From positions 1,240,001 through 1,304,000 of the forward strand of contig NZ_CP041690.1 of NCBI RefSeq assembly GCF_008000755.1: 64,000 nucleotides of DNA, given 5' to 3'. This document shows, in pieces, positions 8,755 to 17,804 of the stretch. The stretch is from Youhaiella tibetensis. GTDB taxonomy: Bacteria > Pseudomonadota > Alphaproteobacteria > Rhizobiales > Devosiaceae. Each line of letters opens with the position of its first letter. Within the stretch, counting starts at the first letter, position 1. The translations under genes and the position numbers were made by a program. The notes under the pieces were generated by a model, which was given only the letters and a program-made list of their open reading frames with translations, was not told the DNA's origin and made no database searches.

Positions 8755-9684
8755 ATGAAACGAATATTCATCTCCTCGCGCGGCAACCCTGAGCATCTGG
8801 CGGAGCTTTTCCGCCGGGAACTGCCCGGCTACGACGTCCTCACCACCCAGCCCGGTCCGGACGATCCGGCGGTGCAGTACATCGTGGTCGGAAGGCCCGC
8901 GCCCGGAGTGATCGCCGCCGTTCCCGGCATCGAGCTCGTCCTTAGCCTCAATGCCGGGGTCGAGCACCTGCTGGCCAGTGGCGAGGTCCCCGATGGGCTC
9001 CCGATCGTGCGGCTGGTCGACGAGGGACTGGCGCTGGGCATGGCCGAGTGGGTGCTGGCCCAGGCCCTGGCCTGGCATCGCAACCTCTTCGACTACGCCG
9101 AGGTCCAGAAGCGCGCCGAGTGGACGCCACGGGCCGAAAAGCTGGCGAACGAGCGCCGCGTGGCGGTGCTGGGCGCGGGCGCGCTCGGGCGTCCTGTTGC
9201 CGAGCATTTCGTCCGCTTCGGCTTTGACACCCGGGTCTGGTCGCGCACCCGCCACGATATCCCCGGCGCTGCGACTTTTGCCGGCAGGGAGCAGCTGCTC
9301 GAGGCCGTCGCGGGCAGCGACATCCTGGTCAACCTGCTGCCGCTGACCGCCGAGACCGCCGGCATCATTGATGCCTCCGTGTTCGCGGCGCTCAACCAGG
9401 GCGCGTTCTTCATCAATGGCGCGCGTGGGGCGCACGTTGTGGACGCCGACCTGCTTGCCGCGCTGGATTCAGGGCAGCTGAGCGGCGCCGCGCTCGACGT
9501 CTTCCGCGTCGAGCCGCTGCCCGCAGATGACCCGTTCTGGCGGCATCTGAAAATCCGCGTGTCTCCGCACGTGGCGGCCCCGACGCACGCCCATGTGGCG
9601 GTCAAGGAAATGGCCGAGAACATCCGTCGGTTCGAGCGCGGTGAGGCGATCCCTCATCTCGTTGATCGGACCGCCGGCTACTGA
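8755..9684 (+). CDS. D-2-hydroxyacid dehydrogenase, GhrA-like
   Basis: A 309-residue NAD(P)-dependent dehydrogenase. The central nucleotide-binding motif is VLGAGALGRPVAEHF, followed by the catalytic arginine region INGARGAHV, then ALDVFRVEPLP and the terminal VSPHVAAPTH with the catalytic histidine. Length and motif spacing resemble glyoxylate/hydroxypyruvate reductase A. The ATG at 8755 begins MKRIFIS, a normal family start; an upstream extension is open but reads poorly. In this operon it probably reduces a 2-oxo acid released by peptide or amino acid breakdown, perhaps the product of the linked aminotransferase. Confidence 0.85.
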   Translation: MKRIFISSRGNPEHLAELFRRELPGYDVLTTQPGPDDPAVQYIVVGRPAPGVIAAVPGIELVLSLNAGVEHLLASGEVPDGLPIVRLVDEGLALGMAEWVLAQALAWHRNLFDYAEVQKRAEWTPRAEKLANERRVAVLGAGALGRPVAEHFVRFGFDTRVWSRTRHDIPGAATFAGREQLLEAVAGSDILVNLLPLTAETAGIIDASVFAALNQGAFFINGARGAHVVDADLLAALDSGQLSGAALDVFRVEPLPADDPFWRHLKIRVSPHVAAPTHAHVAVKEMAENIRRFERGEAIPHLVDRTAGY

Positions 9685-9743
9685 ACTACAGACCGGGGAC
9701 AACCCGGCTGAGGGAAACAACAAAGGGCAAAAGGTAGGAACAC

Positions 9744-11354
9744 ATGACTTTCAAACCAACTCGTCGCAGCGTGCTGCAGGGAATGCTCGCCGGTTCGGCT
9801 GCTTTTGCGGTGATGGGGGCCTTCCCGGCCTTCGCCCAGCAGAAGGGCGGCAAGCTGACTGTCGGTCTCACCTATGAAATCGACACCATGAACGTCTATT
9901 CCACCGGCTTCCTGGGTGACGCCCAGGCCGCGGTGGTCGAAGGGCTGCTGGCGCCCGACGAGCACGCCAAGTACGTGCCGGTCCTCGCCACCGAAGTGCC
10001 CACCCTCGAGAACGGCGGCATCGTCGTCTCCGAGGACGGCAAGACCATGAAGATCACCTACAAGCTGCGCCCGGGCGTCAAGTGGCACGACGGCGCGCCC
10101 TTCACCTCCGCCGACGTCAAGTACACCTGGGAAGCGGTCAAGGATCCGGCCTTCATCGCCGAGTCCAAGGATGGCTCGTCCGAGGTCGAGAGCATCGACA
10201 CTCCGGACGACCTGACGGTCGTGGTGAACTACAACACCATCCTGCCGACCTTCGCCTCCACGCTCTTTACCTTCGGCATCATGCCCAAGCACCTGCTCGA
10301 AGGTACCGATCTGAACACCTCGTCCTACAACGAGACTCCGGTCGGCACCGGTCCCTTCAAGGTCACCGAATTCGTTCGTGGCCAGTATGTGGTGACCGAG
10401 CGCTTCGAGGACTATTGGCGCAAGGCCGACAACGGCGATCAGCTGCCCTACCTGGACGGCATCATCTTCAAGATGATCCCGGACACCAACACGCTCATCA
10501 CCCAGCTCAAGTCCGGTGAAGTGCAGCTCGTCGTTCAGACCCCCTACAACCAGGCCGCCCAGGTCGAGGGGATCGACGGCATCGAGCTGGTCAAGGGGCC
10601 GCTGCTGTCCTGGCAGCACCTGGACTTCAACTTCAAGCGTCCTTCGCTCGCCGACATCAATGTCCGCAAGGCCATCGCGTCCGCGATCGATCGCTCCATC
10701 CTGATCAAGGCGCAAGGCGGCTTCCCTGAGGCCATCAAGTCCCCGGTCGTGCCGGTGTTCGACTTCTACGACCCGAACACGCCCGAAACCGCCTATGACG
10801 TCGAAGCCGCCAAGAAGCTGCTCGACGACGCCGGCTACAAGCCCGGTGGCGACGGCATCCGCGAGAAGGACGGCGAGCGGCTCTCCTATACCTTCATGGT
10901 GCAGGCCGGCCGTGCCGATGACGAACTTGCCCAGCAGGTCATCATCGCCCAGCTCAAGGCCATCGGCATCGAGGCTACCGCCGACAACAAGACCGGCGTC
11001 GCTTATCGCGAGGCCCGCTACAAGGGCGGTTACGACCTGATCTACGGTCGCTGGATCACCTCGGCCGACCCGGTCTACTCGGTGTTCTGGGGCACCGGTG
11101 GCGCCAACAACGGCCAGTCCTACTCCAACCCGGCGCTTGACGCGGCATTCGGCAAGTTCGAGAACACTCTCGATCCGGCCGTGCGCAAGGAGGCTGCGGC
11201 CGAGTTCCAGAAGATCCTGGCCGAGGACCTGCCCACCATCTCCCTGACCACCAACGTGGCCCTGATCGCCAAGACCGAGAAGCTGAAGAACTTCGTCCCG
11301 AACCCGACCAACATGACGAACTTCGTCAACTCCAGCCCCTGGTATCTCGAATAG
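9744..11354 (+). CDS. ABC transporter substrate-binding protein, family 5 (peptide type)
   Basis: A 536-residue periplasmic binding protein of the peptide/nickel family. The N-terminus has a twin-arginine motif (TRRSVLQG), a hydrophobic stretch and an AFAQQ cleavage site, so export by Tat is likely. WHDGAPFTSADVKYTWEAV is the family signature. A good ribosome-binding site lies before the ATG. It supplies ligand to the permeases that follow; a 12-bp hairpin after its stop probably keeps its transcript level above that of the membrane subunits. Confidence 0.9.
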   Translation: MTFKPTRRSVLQGMLAGSAAFAVMGAFPAFAQQKGGKLTVGLTYEIDTMNVYSTGFLGDAQAAVVEGLLAPDEHAKYVPVLATEVPTLENGGIVVSEDGKTMKITYKLRPGVKWHDGAPFTSADVKYTWEAVKDPAFIAESKDGSSEVESIDTPDDLTVVVNYNTILPTFASTLFTFGIMPKHLLEGTDLNTSSYNETPVGTGPFKVTEFVRGQYVVTERFEDYWRKADNGDQLPYLDGIIFKMIPDTNTLITQLKSGEVQLVVQTPYNQAAQVEGIDGIELVKGPLLSWQHLDFNFKRPSLADINVRKAIASAIDRSILIKAQGGFPEAIKSPVVPVFDFYDPNTPETAYDVEAAKKLLDDAGYKPGGDGIREKDGERLSYTFMVQAGRADDELAQQVIIAQLKAIGIEATADNKTGVAYREARYKGGYDLIYGRWITSADPVYSVFWGTGGANNGQSYSNPALDAAFGKFENTLDPAVRKEAAAEFQKILAEDLPTISLTTNVALIAKTEKLKNFVPNPTNMTNFVNSSPWYLE

Positions 11355-11373
11355 TGCTGATTTCCATGCTCTT

Positions 11374-11402
11374 CTGCTTCCGGCGCCCTGCGCCGGAAGC
11401 AG
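11374..11402 (+). terminator. Stem-loop after the binding-protein gene (attenuator or mRNA stabiliser)
   Basis: CTGCTTCCGGCG (11374-11385) pairs perfectly with CGCCGGAAGCAG (11391-11402) around a 5-base loop. No T run follows and the operon continues, so it is more likely a partial terminator or a 3'-end stabiliser of the binding-protein mRNA than a full terminator. Confidence 0.6.
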
Positions 11403-11421
11403 TACTGGACCGCGAGGCATC

Positions 11422-12375
11422 ATGAGTTTCGGTTTTATCCTGCGCCGGCTCGGTGGAGCGATCCCTCTGCTCCTGGGTATCTCGCTCATCCTGTTCGCGA
11501 TCATCCACCTGGCTCCAGGTGGCCCCCTCGACATGTACACGGACAATCCGGCCGTAAGCCAGGAGGCGCTCGACCAGATCGCGCAGGCCTATGGTCTGGA
11601 TCAGCCCGTGCCCGTGCAGTATTTCCTCTGGCTCAAGGCCATGGTCGTTGGAGACTGGGGTTATTCGATCCGCACCGGCAGGCCGGTCCTGACCGAGATC
11701 GCGCTGCGCCTCGGACCGACCCTGCAGCTCGGCGGCCTGGCGCTCCTGCTTTCCCTTTGCATTGCCATCCCCCTCGGCGTTCTGAGCGCGTCGCGTCGCG
11801 GCACCCCGCTCGACAACACTCTCACGCTCGCCTCCTTCGCCGGCATATCGGTGCCCGTGTTCTGGTTGGCGCTGTTGCTGCAGCTGCTGTTTTCAGTCCA
11901 GCTCGGCTGGCTGCCTTCGGCCGGCTACCAATCCATCGGCGACGGGTCATTCCCCGATCGCGTCGCGCACATCCTCATGCCTGCCGCGGTGCTCTCGCTC
12001 GCCACCATCGCCTCATGGAGCCGGTTCATCCGCTCCGGCATGGTCGACGTCCTCAACCAGGACTACATCCGCACCGCCTACGCCAAGGGGCGCGGCGAAC
12101 GCGGCGTCCTGCTGTTTCATGCGCTGCGCAACGCCATGATACCGGCCGTGACCGTCATCGCGGTGGATTTCGGCACCGTCATTTCCGGCGCCGTCATCAC
12201 GGAAACCGTCTTTGCCTGGCCCGGGATCGGGCGCCTCTTCATGGAGAGCATGGACGGACGCGACTATCCGATGCTGATGGGCCTGATGATGATGGGCTCC
12301 GTTGGCATCATCCTTGCCAATATTATCGCCGACATTGCTTACGCGGCGCTGGACCCGCGGATTCGCTATGGCTGA
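11422..12375 (+). CDS. ABC transporter permease, DppB-like
   Basis: A 317-residue inner-membrane protein with the N-terminal helix and LAPGGPLDMYT loop of DppB/OppB permeases, several further hydrophobic segments, and the ATPase-docking loop (RTAYAKGRGERGVLLFHALRN, given only in part). Its stop overlaps the start of the next permease. It is the first of the two pore subunits of the importer. Confidence 0.9.
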   Translation: MSFGFILRRLGGAIPLLLGISLILFAIIHLAPGGPLDMYTDNPAVSQEALDQIAQAYGLDQPVPVQYFLWLKAMVVGDWGYSIRTGRPVLTEIALRLGPTLQLGGLALLLSLCIAIPLGVLSASRRGTPLDNTLTLASFAGISVPVFWLALLLQLLFSVQLGWLPSAGYQSIGDGSFPDRVAHILMPAAVLSLATIASWSRFIRSGMVDVLNQDYIRTAYAKGRGERGVLLFHALRNAMIPAVTVIAVDFGTVISGAVITETVFAWPGIGRLFMESMDGRDYPMLMGLMMMGSVGIILANIIADIAYAALDPRIRYG

Positions 12376-13249
12376 TCTCTCGCTTACCCCCGCAACCGTC
12401 GCGCCGCCCCAGAGTTACGGGCGGCGGGCATTGCGCCGCTTCCTCAAGCACAAGCCGGCGGTCGCGGGGCTCGTGTTCCTGCTCGTCATGGGACTGATCG
12501 TGCTCATCGGGCCGTTCGTTTCGCCCTATGCATTCGATGCGCAGGATTTCACCCTCATCGGCTCTCCCGGCCCGATGACCTCGGCCCATTGGCTCGGTAC
12601 CGACGAACTCGGGCGCGACGCCTTGACCCGGTTGATCCATGGTGGACGGATTTCGCTGGCCGTGGGTCTTGCCGGCGCCATCGTCTCGACGGTCCTCGGC
12701 ACCCTGGTGGGCGCGCTGGCCGGTTTTTACCGGGGCTGGACCGACACGCTCCTGATGCGGTTCACCGACGTCATCCTCTGCATTCCCACGCTGCCGCTCG
12801 TGCTGCTCCTGTCCGGGCTCTTCCGCCCGAGCCCGCCGCTTCTCGTGGCAATCGTGGGCATTCTCATCTGGATGGGCACCGCGCGTCTCGTGCGCTCGCA
12901 ATTCCTCACCCTGCGCGAACGCGAATTCGTCGAGGCGGCGCGGGCGCTGGGAGCGGGCGGCGCGCGCCTCATGTTCCGGCACATCCTGCCCAACGCCATC
13001 GGCCCGATCACCGTCGCCGCCACCCTGGCGGTGGGCAGCGCCATCATGCTGGAATCGGCGCTTTCCTTCCTCGGCTTCGGCATCCAGCCGCCGGTGCCGA
13101 CCTGGGGCAACCTGCTCAACAGCGCCAGTTCCTGGCTGTCGGTCGCGCCCTGGCTCGCCATTCCGCCGGGCCTGTGCATCCTGCTTACCGTGCTCTCGGT
13201 CAATTTCCTCGGCGACGGCCTGCGCGACGCCCTCGAGCCCAAGGACTGA
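12368..13249 (+). CDS. ABC transporter permease, DppC-like
   Basis: A 293-residue inner-membrane protein. It has the DppC/OppC pattern of a short cytoplasmic N-terminus, one helix, a periplasmic stretch with HWLGTDELGRD, and five C-terminal helices with the docking loop FVEAARALGAGG. The ATG at 12368 overlaps the previous stop by 8 bases. Partner of the DppB-like subunit. Confidence 0.9.
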   Translation: MADLSLTPATVAPPQSYGRRALRRFLKHKPAVAGLVFLLVMGLIVLIGPFVSPYAFDAQDFTLIGSPGPMTSAHWLGTDELGRDALTRLIHGGRISLAVGLAGAIVSTVLGTLVGALAGFYRGWTDTLLMRFTDVILCIPTLPLVLLLSGLFRPSPPLLVAIVGILIWMGTARLVRSQFLTLREREFVEAARALGAGGARLMFRHILPNAIGPITVAATLAVGSAIMLESALSFLGFGIQPPVPTWGNLLNSASSWLSVAPWLAIPPGLCILLTVLSVNFLGDGLRDALEPKD

Positions 13250-13253
13250 CCCC

Positions 13254-14912
13254 GTGAGCGACCTCTCGCGCTATATCGTCGACCAGGGCCCCAAGCCGCT
13301 CGCGCGGGGCAGGGCGGTTGCCAGCACGGGAAATCCCGTCGTCACCGAGACCGTGATGAGTGTCCTCGCGTCGGGCGGCAACGCCGCCGATGCCGCAATC
13401 GCCGGAGCGCTGGTGCAGGCGGCGGTAGAGCCGCACCTCACCAGCCATGCCGGGATGGTGTCCTGCCTCTATTTCGATGCCGGCACCGGGACATCCCACC
13501 AGCTGAACGCCCTCGGCACGCTGGCGCCCGACCTGCCGCCGTTTCGTCCCATCAACGGCGTCGGCGGATGGGCGCGCGAGGGCGCGCCGGGTCCGCAGGC
13601 CGCCATTCCCGGCTTCATGCCGGGCCTCGGCGCCCTGCACGAGCGCTTCGGCAGCAGGCCCTGGGCCGAACTATGCGCGCCCGCCGTCCATTGGGCCGAA
13701 CAGGGCCATCCCGTCTCGTCGTTCGAATACGGCGTCAACGTCTTCGCCGCTCCGTTCATCAGCTATTTCGAATCCGGCAGAAGCGTCTTCATGCCGGAAG
13801 GCTACCTGACGCCCGTTGGCCAGGTCGTGCGCAATCCCGAACTCGCGCGCACCCTTCGCCTGCTGGCGGAGGAGGGGCCCGCCTATTTCACCACCGGTGG
13901 CTGGGCGAAGGCCTTCATCGCCGCCGGCAACGCCCTGGGCTGGCCGGTGCGCCAGGACCATATGACCGCCAATCCCCCGCGCTGGCAGGAGCCGCTGCGG
14001 TTCAACCATCGCGGGCACGAGATCGTCGCGCTTTCCCCGCCGGAGCGGCAGGGGGCCTATTGCGCCCTGGTCCTGGGCGTCATGGATGCGCTCGGCGTCG
14101 CCGGAATGCAGCCGTTCGGCGCCGACCACGTCTTCTCCATGGCGCACGCCCTCCGTCTCGGAGACCAGGCCGCCGGCTTCCTCCACGATCCGCTCTACTT
14201 CGGCGCCGCGGCCGACGTGATGATGGATCCCGATTATCATCGTTCGCTCGCGCGCCTCATCGAGGCGGGGCGCTCGCGGGTCGACCTGACCGAGCACGTC
14301 CGCCTGACCCATGGCAACGCCGCCTTCCACGCATCGGGCTGGAACAGCGCGCGCAGCAAGGCGCCGGTCGGCTCCTGCGAAATCTCCATTGTCGATGCGA
14401 ACGGCAACTGGGTGCAGATGATGAACACCATCCAGTCCGGCGGCATTCCCGGCATGGCGGTGGATGGCGTCTTCATGATGGGCTCGCACGAGCAGAGTTC
14501 GATGAGCGCCCATTTCGCCAATTGGCGGGTGCCGGGCGCGCGCATGCGCAACATCCTGGGGAATACCTTCGTCATGAAGGATGGCGCCCCCTGGCTGGCC
14601 CTCGGCACGCCGGGAAACGTCTACGCCACCGTCGCCCAGATGCTGGTCAATATCCTCGATTTCGGCATGACGCCGCAGGCCGCTTCCGACGCCCCGCGCA
14701 TGCTTCCGATCGGCGACGACTACACACTCTCGATCGAGAGCCGCCTTGCGGCAGGGACCGTGCTCGACCTGACGGCTCTTGGGATCTCGCTGGCGCCCAT
14801 GCCCGGCTGGGACTGGAACCAGGGCTCGTTCCAGATGTGCTGGCGCGACGGCAGCGACCTTGTCGCCGGCGCCGACTTCCGCCGCACCGGACAGGCTGCC
14901 GCGATAGGGTGA
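13254..14912 (+). CDS. Gamma-glutamyltransferase-family hydrolase with serine at nucleophile position
   Basis: A 552-residue protein of the gamma-glutamyltranspeptidase family (Ntn hydrolases that process themselves into two chains). SGGNAADAAIAGALVQAAVEPHLTSHAG (given in part) is the N-terminal family signature. At the cleavage site, where family members read TTHxSVVD, it reads S374-C375-E376-I-S-I-V-D, so the N-terminal nucleophile would be serine, not threonine. No signal peptide is visible, unlike periplasmic GGT. The start is GTG at 13254, four bases after the permease stop. As last gene of a peptide-import operon it probably splits an imported gamma-glutamyl or related amide inside the cell; an inactive or non-processed form is also possible. 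Confidence 0.8.
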   Translation: MSDLSRYIVDQGPKPLARGRAVASTGNPVVTETVMSVLASGGNAADAAIAGALVQAAVEPHLTSHAGMVSCLYFDAGTGTSHQLNALGTLAPDLPPFRPINGVGGWAREGAPGPQAAIPGFMPGLGALHERFGSRPWAELCAPAVHWAEQGHPVSSFEYGVNVFAAPFISYFESGRSVFMPEGYLTPVGQVVRNPELARTLRLLAEEGPAYFTTGGWAKAFIAAGNALGWPVRQDHMTANPPRWQEPLRFNHRGHEIVALSPPERQGAYCALVLGVMDALGVAGMQPFGADHVFSMAHALRLGDQAAGFLHDPLYFGAAADVMMDPDYHRSLARLIEAGRSRVDLTEHVRLTHGNAAFHASGWNSARSKAPVGSCEISIVDANGNWVQMMNTIQSGGIPGMAVDGVFMMGSHEQSSMSAHFANWRVPGARMRNILGNTFVMKDGAPWLALGTPGNVYATVAQMLVNILDFGMTPQAASDAPRMLPIGDDYTLSIESRLAAGTVLDLTALGISLAPMPGWDWNQGSFQMCWRDGSDLVAGADFRRTGQAAAIG

Positions 14913-14969
14913 CGCGCGACCGCCCCTGACTGCCGCGATGCGGGCGCCATGTGCGCTCGTACTTGCGCG

Positions 14970-16028
14970 CTAGTCGATCCGCAGTGTGGTTTGGGGGTCG
15001 AAGAGATGGACCTGGCCGGCCACCGGGCGGAGGACCAGACGATCACCCGGCCTGGCGGCGATGCGATGGTGGAAGAGGGCGATCAGCTCATTGCCACCAA
15101 CCGAGAAGGTGACCTGGGTGTCCGAACCCATTGGCTCGACAAGCGTCACGTCTGCGGCAAAGCCGCCACTTTCCGCGATCTCGAAATGCTCCGGCCGGAT
15201 GCCCAGGATGACCGGCTTTCCGTCATCGGCCTTCGGCCCGTCCGCAAGGGGGACGCTGTTGCCGGCCTGATCCACGAACGCGCCCGCACTGACCTTGCCG
15301 GGGATCAGGTTCATGGCGGGCGAACCGATGAACCCGGCCACGAACAGGTTGGCCGGACGATCGAAGAGTTCTAGCGGCGCGCCGATCTGTTCGACCTTGC
15401 CGGCGTTCATCACCACGATCTTGTCTGCCATGGTCATGGCCTCGACCTGGTCGTGCGTGACGTAGACGGTGGTGGTCTTGAGGCGCTGGTGGAGCCCCTT
15501 GATCTCGCCGCGCATGACCACGCGCAGCTTGGCGTCGAGGTTGGAGAGCGGTTCGTCGAAGAGGAAGACCTGCGGGTTGCGCACGATGGCGCGGCCCATG
15601 GCCACGCGCTGGCGCTGGCCGCCGGAAAGCTGGCCGGGACGGCGCTGCAGCAAGGGTTTGAGGCCAAGGATGTCGGCAGCCCAGTTCACGCGTTCCGCTA
15701 TCTCGGCCTTGCTCGCACCGCGATGCTCGAGCGAGAAGCCCATGTTCTTTTCGACCGTCATGTGCGGGTAGAGCGCGTAGTTCTGGAACACCATGGCGAT
15801 GTCCCGGTCCTTGGGCTCGAGGTCGTTGACCACGCGGTCGCCGATTTCCAGTTCGCCGGAGGTGATGGGTTCGAGCCCCGCGATCATGCGCAGAAGCGTG
15901 GACTTGCCGCAGCCGGAGGGACCGACCAGCACCACGAACTCGCCCTCGGCGATGTCGAGGTCGACACCATGGATGACATGGGCGTTGCCGTAGCTCTTCT
16001 TGATGTTGCGAAGGGTAACGGGGGCCAT
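14970..16028 (-). CDS. Sugar ABC transporter ATPase, UgpC/MalK type
   Basis: A 352-residue ATPase with Walker A GPSGCGKS, signature LSGGQRQR, Walker [17 protein letters not shown] and the C-terminal OB-fold regulatory domain (after residue 240) that marks the MalK/UgpC group. Last gene of the leftward operon and convergent with the GGT-like gene; the 57-bp gap between them shows no clear terminator. It energises the permeases encoded just upstream. Confidence 0.9.
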   Translation of the reverse strand: MAPVTLRNIKKSYGNAHVIHGVDLDIAEGEFVVLVGPSGCGKSTLLRMIAGLEPITSGELEIGDRVVNDLEPKDRDIAMVFQNYALYPHMTVEKNMGFSLEHRGASKAEIAERVNWAADILGLKPLLQRRPGQLSGGQRQRVAMGRAIVRNPQVFLFDEPLSNLDAKLRVVMRGEIKGLHQRLKTTTVYVTHDQVEAMTMADKIVVMNAGKVEQIGAPLELFDRPANLFVAGFIGSPAMNLIPGKVSAGAFVDQAGNSVPLADGPKADDGKPVILGIRPEHFEIAESGGFAADVTLVEPMGSDTQVTFSVGGNELIALFHHRIAARPGDRLVLRPVAGQVHLFDPQTTLRID

Positions 16029-16031
16029 GGG

Positions 16032-16874
16032 CTAACCTTTAAGACCAGTGTGCGCGAGGCCTTCGATGAACTGACGCTGCGCGAAGATGAACACGATGAG
16101 AACCGGGATGGCGGTGAGGGTCGCCGCGGCGAGCTGGATGTTCCACATCGGGCCCTGGTAGACGTCGACATATTGGGTCAGCGCCTGCGGGAGCGTGAAA
16201 CGCTCGGGGCTCGTCAGGAACACGATGGGCTCGAGATAGAGGTTCCAGGAGTGGAGGAAGGTGAAGATTGCCACCGCCGCCAGGGCCGGGCGGGCGAGGG
16301 GCAGGGCGATGGTCCAGAAGATCTTGAACCGCCCCAGGCCATCGACGCGCGCGGCCTCCTCCAACTCGCCGGGCAGCGAGATGAAGAACTGGCGCATGAC
16401 GAAGGTAGCGAAGACGCTCGGCGCGCCGAAGATCGGCACGAGGATCAGCGGCCAGTGCGTGTTGATCATCCCCCACTTGAGGAACATCTGGAACAGCGGA
16501 ACGATCGTGACTTCCGAGGGGATGAGCAGCCCCAGCAGCACCACCATGAAGATTAGGTTGGCGCCGGGGAACTTGATGCGCGCAAAGGCGTAGCCGGCCA
16601 TCGAGGACACGATCATCGTGCCGATGGTGACGATCGCCGCGATATAGGCCGAGTTCCAGTATTGCTGCGCGAAGGGCTGCAGCTTGAAGACCTGAGCATA
16701 GGTCGAAAAATCGTAGGAGCGCGGGATGAGGTCCGGCGGGAAGGCGAAGATCTGGTCGATGGGTTTCACCGACGAGGTCACCATCCACCAGGTCGGAAAG
16801 ACGAAGGGAATGGCGAGCACGCAGAGCAGCCCGTAGATCGCGACCTTGGCGCGGGGGGAGAACTCAGTTTTCAT
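16032..16874 (-). CDS. Sugar ABC transporter permease, MalG/UgpE type
   Basis: A 280-residue membrane protein with about six helices and the EAA docking loop ELEEAARVDGLGRFKIFW (residues about 190-207). It overlaps the upstream permease gene by 11 bases and ends 3 bases before the ATPase gene, so the three are translated together. Family CUT1 permease; the sugar is not identifiable. Confidence 0.9.
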   Translation of the reverse strand: MKTEFSPRAKVAIYGLLCVLAIPFVFPTWWMVTSSVKPIDQIFAFPPDLIPRSYDFSTYAQVFKLQPFAQQYWNSAYIAAIVTIGTMIVSSMAGYAFARIKFPGANLIFMVVLLGLLIPSEVTIVPLFQMFLKWGMINTHWPLILVPIFGAPSVFATFVMRQFFISLPGELEEAARVDGLGRFKIFWTIALPLARPALAAVAIFTFLHSWNLYLEPIVFLTSPERFTLPQALTQYVDVYQGPMWNIQLAAATLTAIPVLIVFIFAQRQFIEGLAHTGLKG

Positions 16875-17793
16875 AGAACACGATCCTCCGGCGCATCTGC
16901 CACTGGGCGAAGGTGAGGATGGCGACGATCACGAACAGCAGGATCGAGATGGTGGCGCCGTAGCCGAAGCGGTGGAACTGAAAGGCCTGCTGGTAGAGGT
17001 AATAGACGAGCACCGTCGTCGACATGCCCGGGCCACCCTGGGTCAGCACGGCGATCTGGGCGAAGACCTGGAGCGAGCCGACGATGGTGATGATCGAGGT
17101 CAGCATGATGGTCGGGCTGATGAGCGGCAAGGTGATGCGGCGGAACTGCTTGAAGCGCGAGGCGCCATCGACGCGCGCGGCCTCATAGAGCTCCTTGGGC
17201 ACGCCCTGGAGGGCGGCGAGGAACAGCACCATGTTGAGGCCGACATTCTTGAACACCTGCACGACGATGACCGAGATCATCGCGGTGGTCGGGTGGCGCA
17301 GCCAGTTGGGACCCTCGATCCCGATCATGCCGAGCAACCCGTTGATGCCGCCATTGGCCTGCAGCAGGAAGCTCCAGACGATGGTCCAGGCGACGAGCGA
17401 GACGACGACGGGCGAGAAATAGAGCGTGCGGAAGACCACGATGCCCTTGAGCTTCTGGTTGACCAGCACGGCCAGCAGCAGCGCCAGGCTCATGTTGAGG
17501 ATGACCAGGCCCACCGAGAAGATCGCGGTCGCGCCGAGCACTTCGGGGATCGCCGGGTCGGCGAGCAGCTTGCGGTAATTGGCGTCGCCCTGGAACTTGA
17601 AGGTGCCCGCGAGCACGTTCCATTCGTGGAGCGAATACCAGAAGACGAGGCCCAGCGGGATCAGGACGAAGACGATGATGCCGATGAGCTGGGGCGCGAT
17701 GAAGAGATAACCGGCGAGGCCGTCGCGGCGCTCGATGGTCCAGAAGGGGCGCTTGCGCGCCCGATCCGGTGTCTGTTGCGTGGCGACGGCCAT
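16864..17793 (-). CDS. Sugar ABC transporter permease, MalF/UgpA type
   Basis: A 309-residue membrane protein with a short cytoplasmic N-terminus, about six helices and the docking loop [17 protein letters not shown]. The start MAVATQQTP at 17793 is preceded by AAGGA; a longer upstream frame overlaps the binding-protein gene and is not coding. Heterodimer partner of the MalG-type permease. Confidence 0.9.
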   Translation of the reverse strand: MAVATQQTPDRARKRPFWTIERRDGLAGYLFIAPQLIGIIVFVLIPLGLVFWYSLHEWNVLAGTFKFQGDANYRKLLADPAIPEVLGATAIFSVGLVILNMSLALLLAVLVNQKLKGIVVFRTLYFSPVVVSLVAWTIVWSFLLQANGGINGLLGMIGIEGPNWLRHPTTAMISVIVVQVFKNVGLNMVLFLAALQGVPKELYEAARVDGASRFKQFRRITLPLISPTIMLTSIITIVGSLQVFAQIAVLTQGGPGMSTTVLVYYLYQQAFQFHRFGYGATISILLFVIVAILTFAQWQMRRRIVFYEN

Positions 17794-17804
17794 TGGTTCG
17801 GTCC

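Noticed and set aside
7681-9435. A 584-codon leftward open frame
   Set aside because: Antisense to the DppF-like ATPase and the 2-hydroxyacid dehydrogenase; no motifs.
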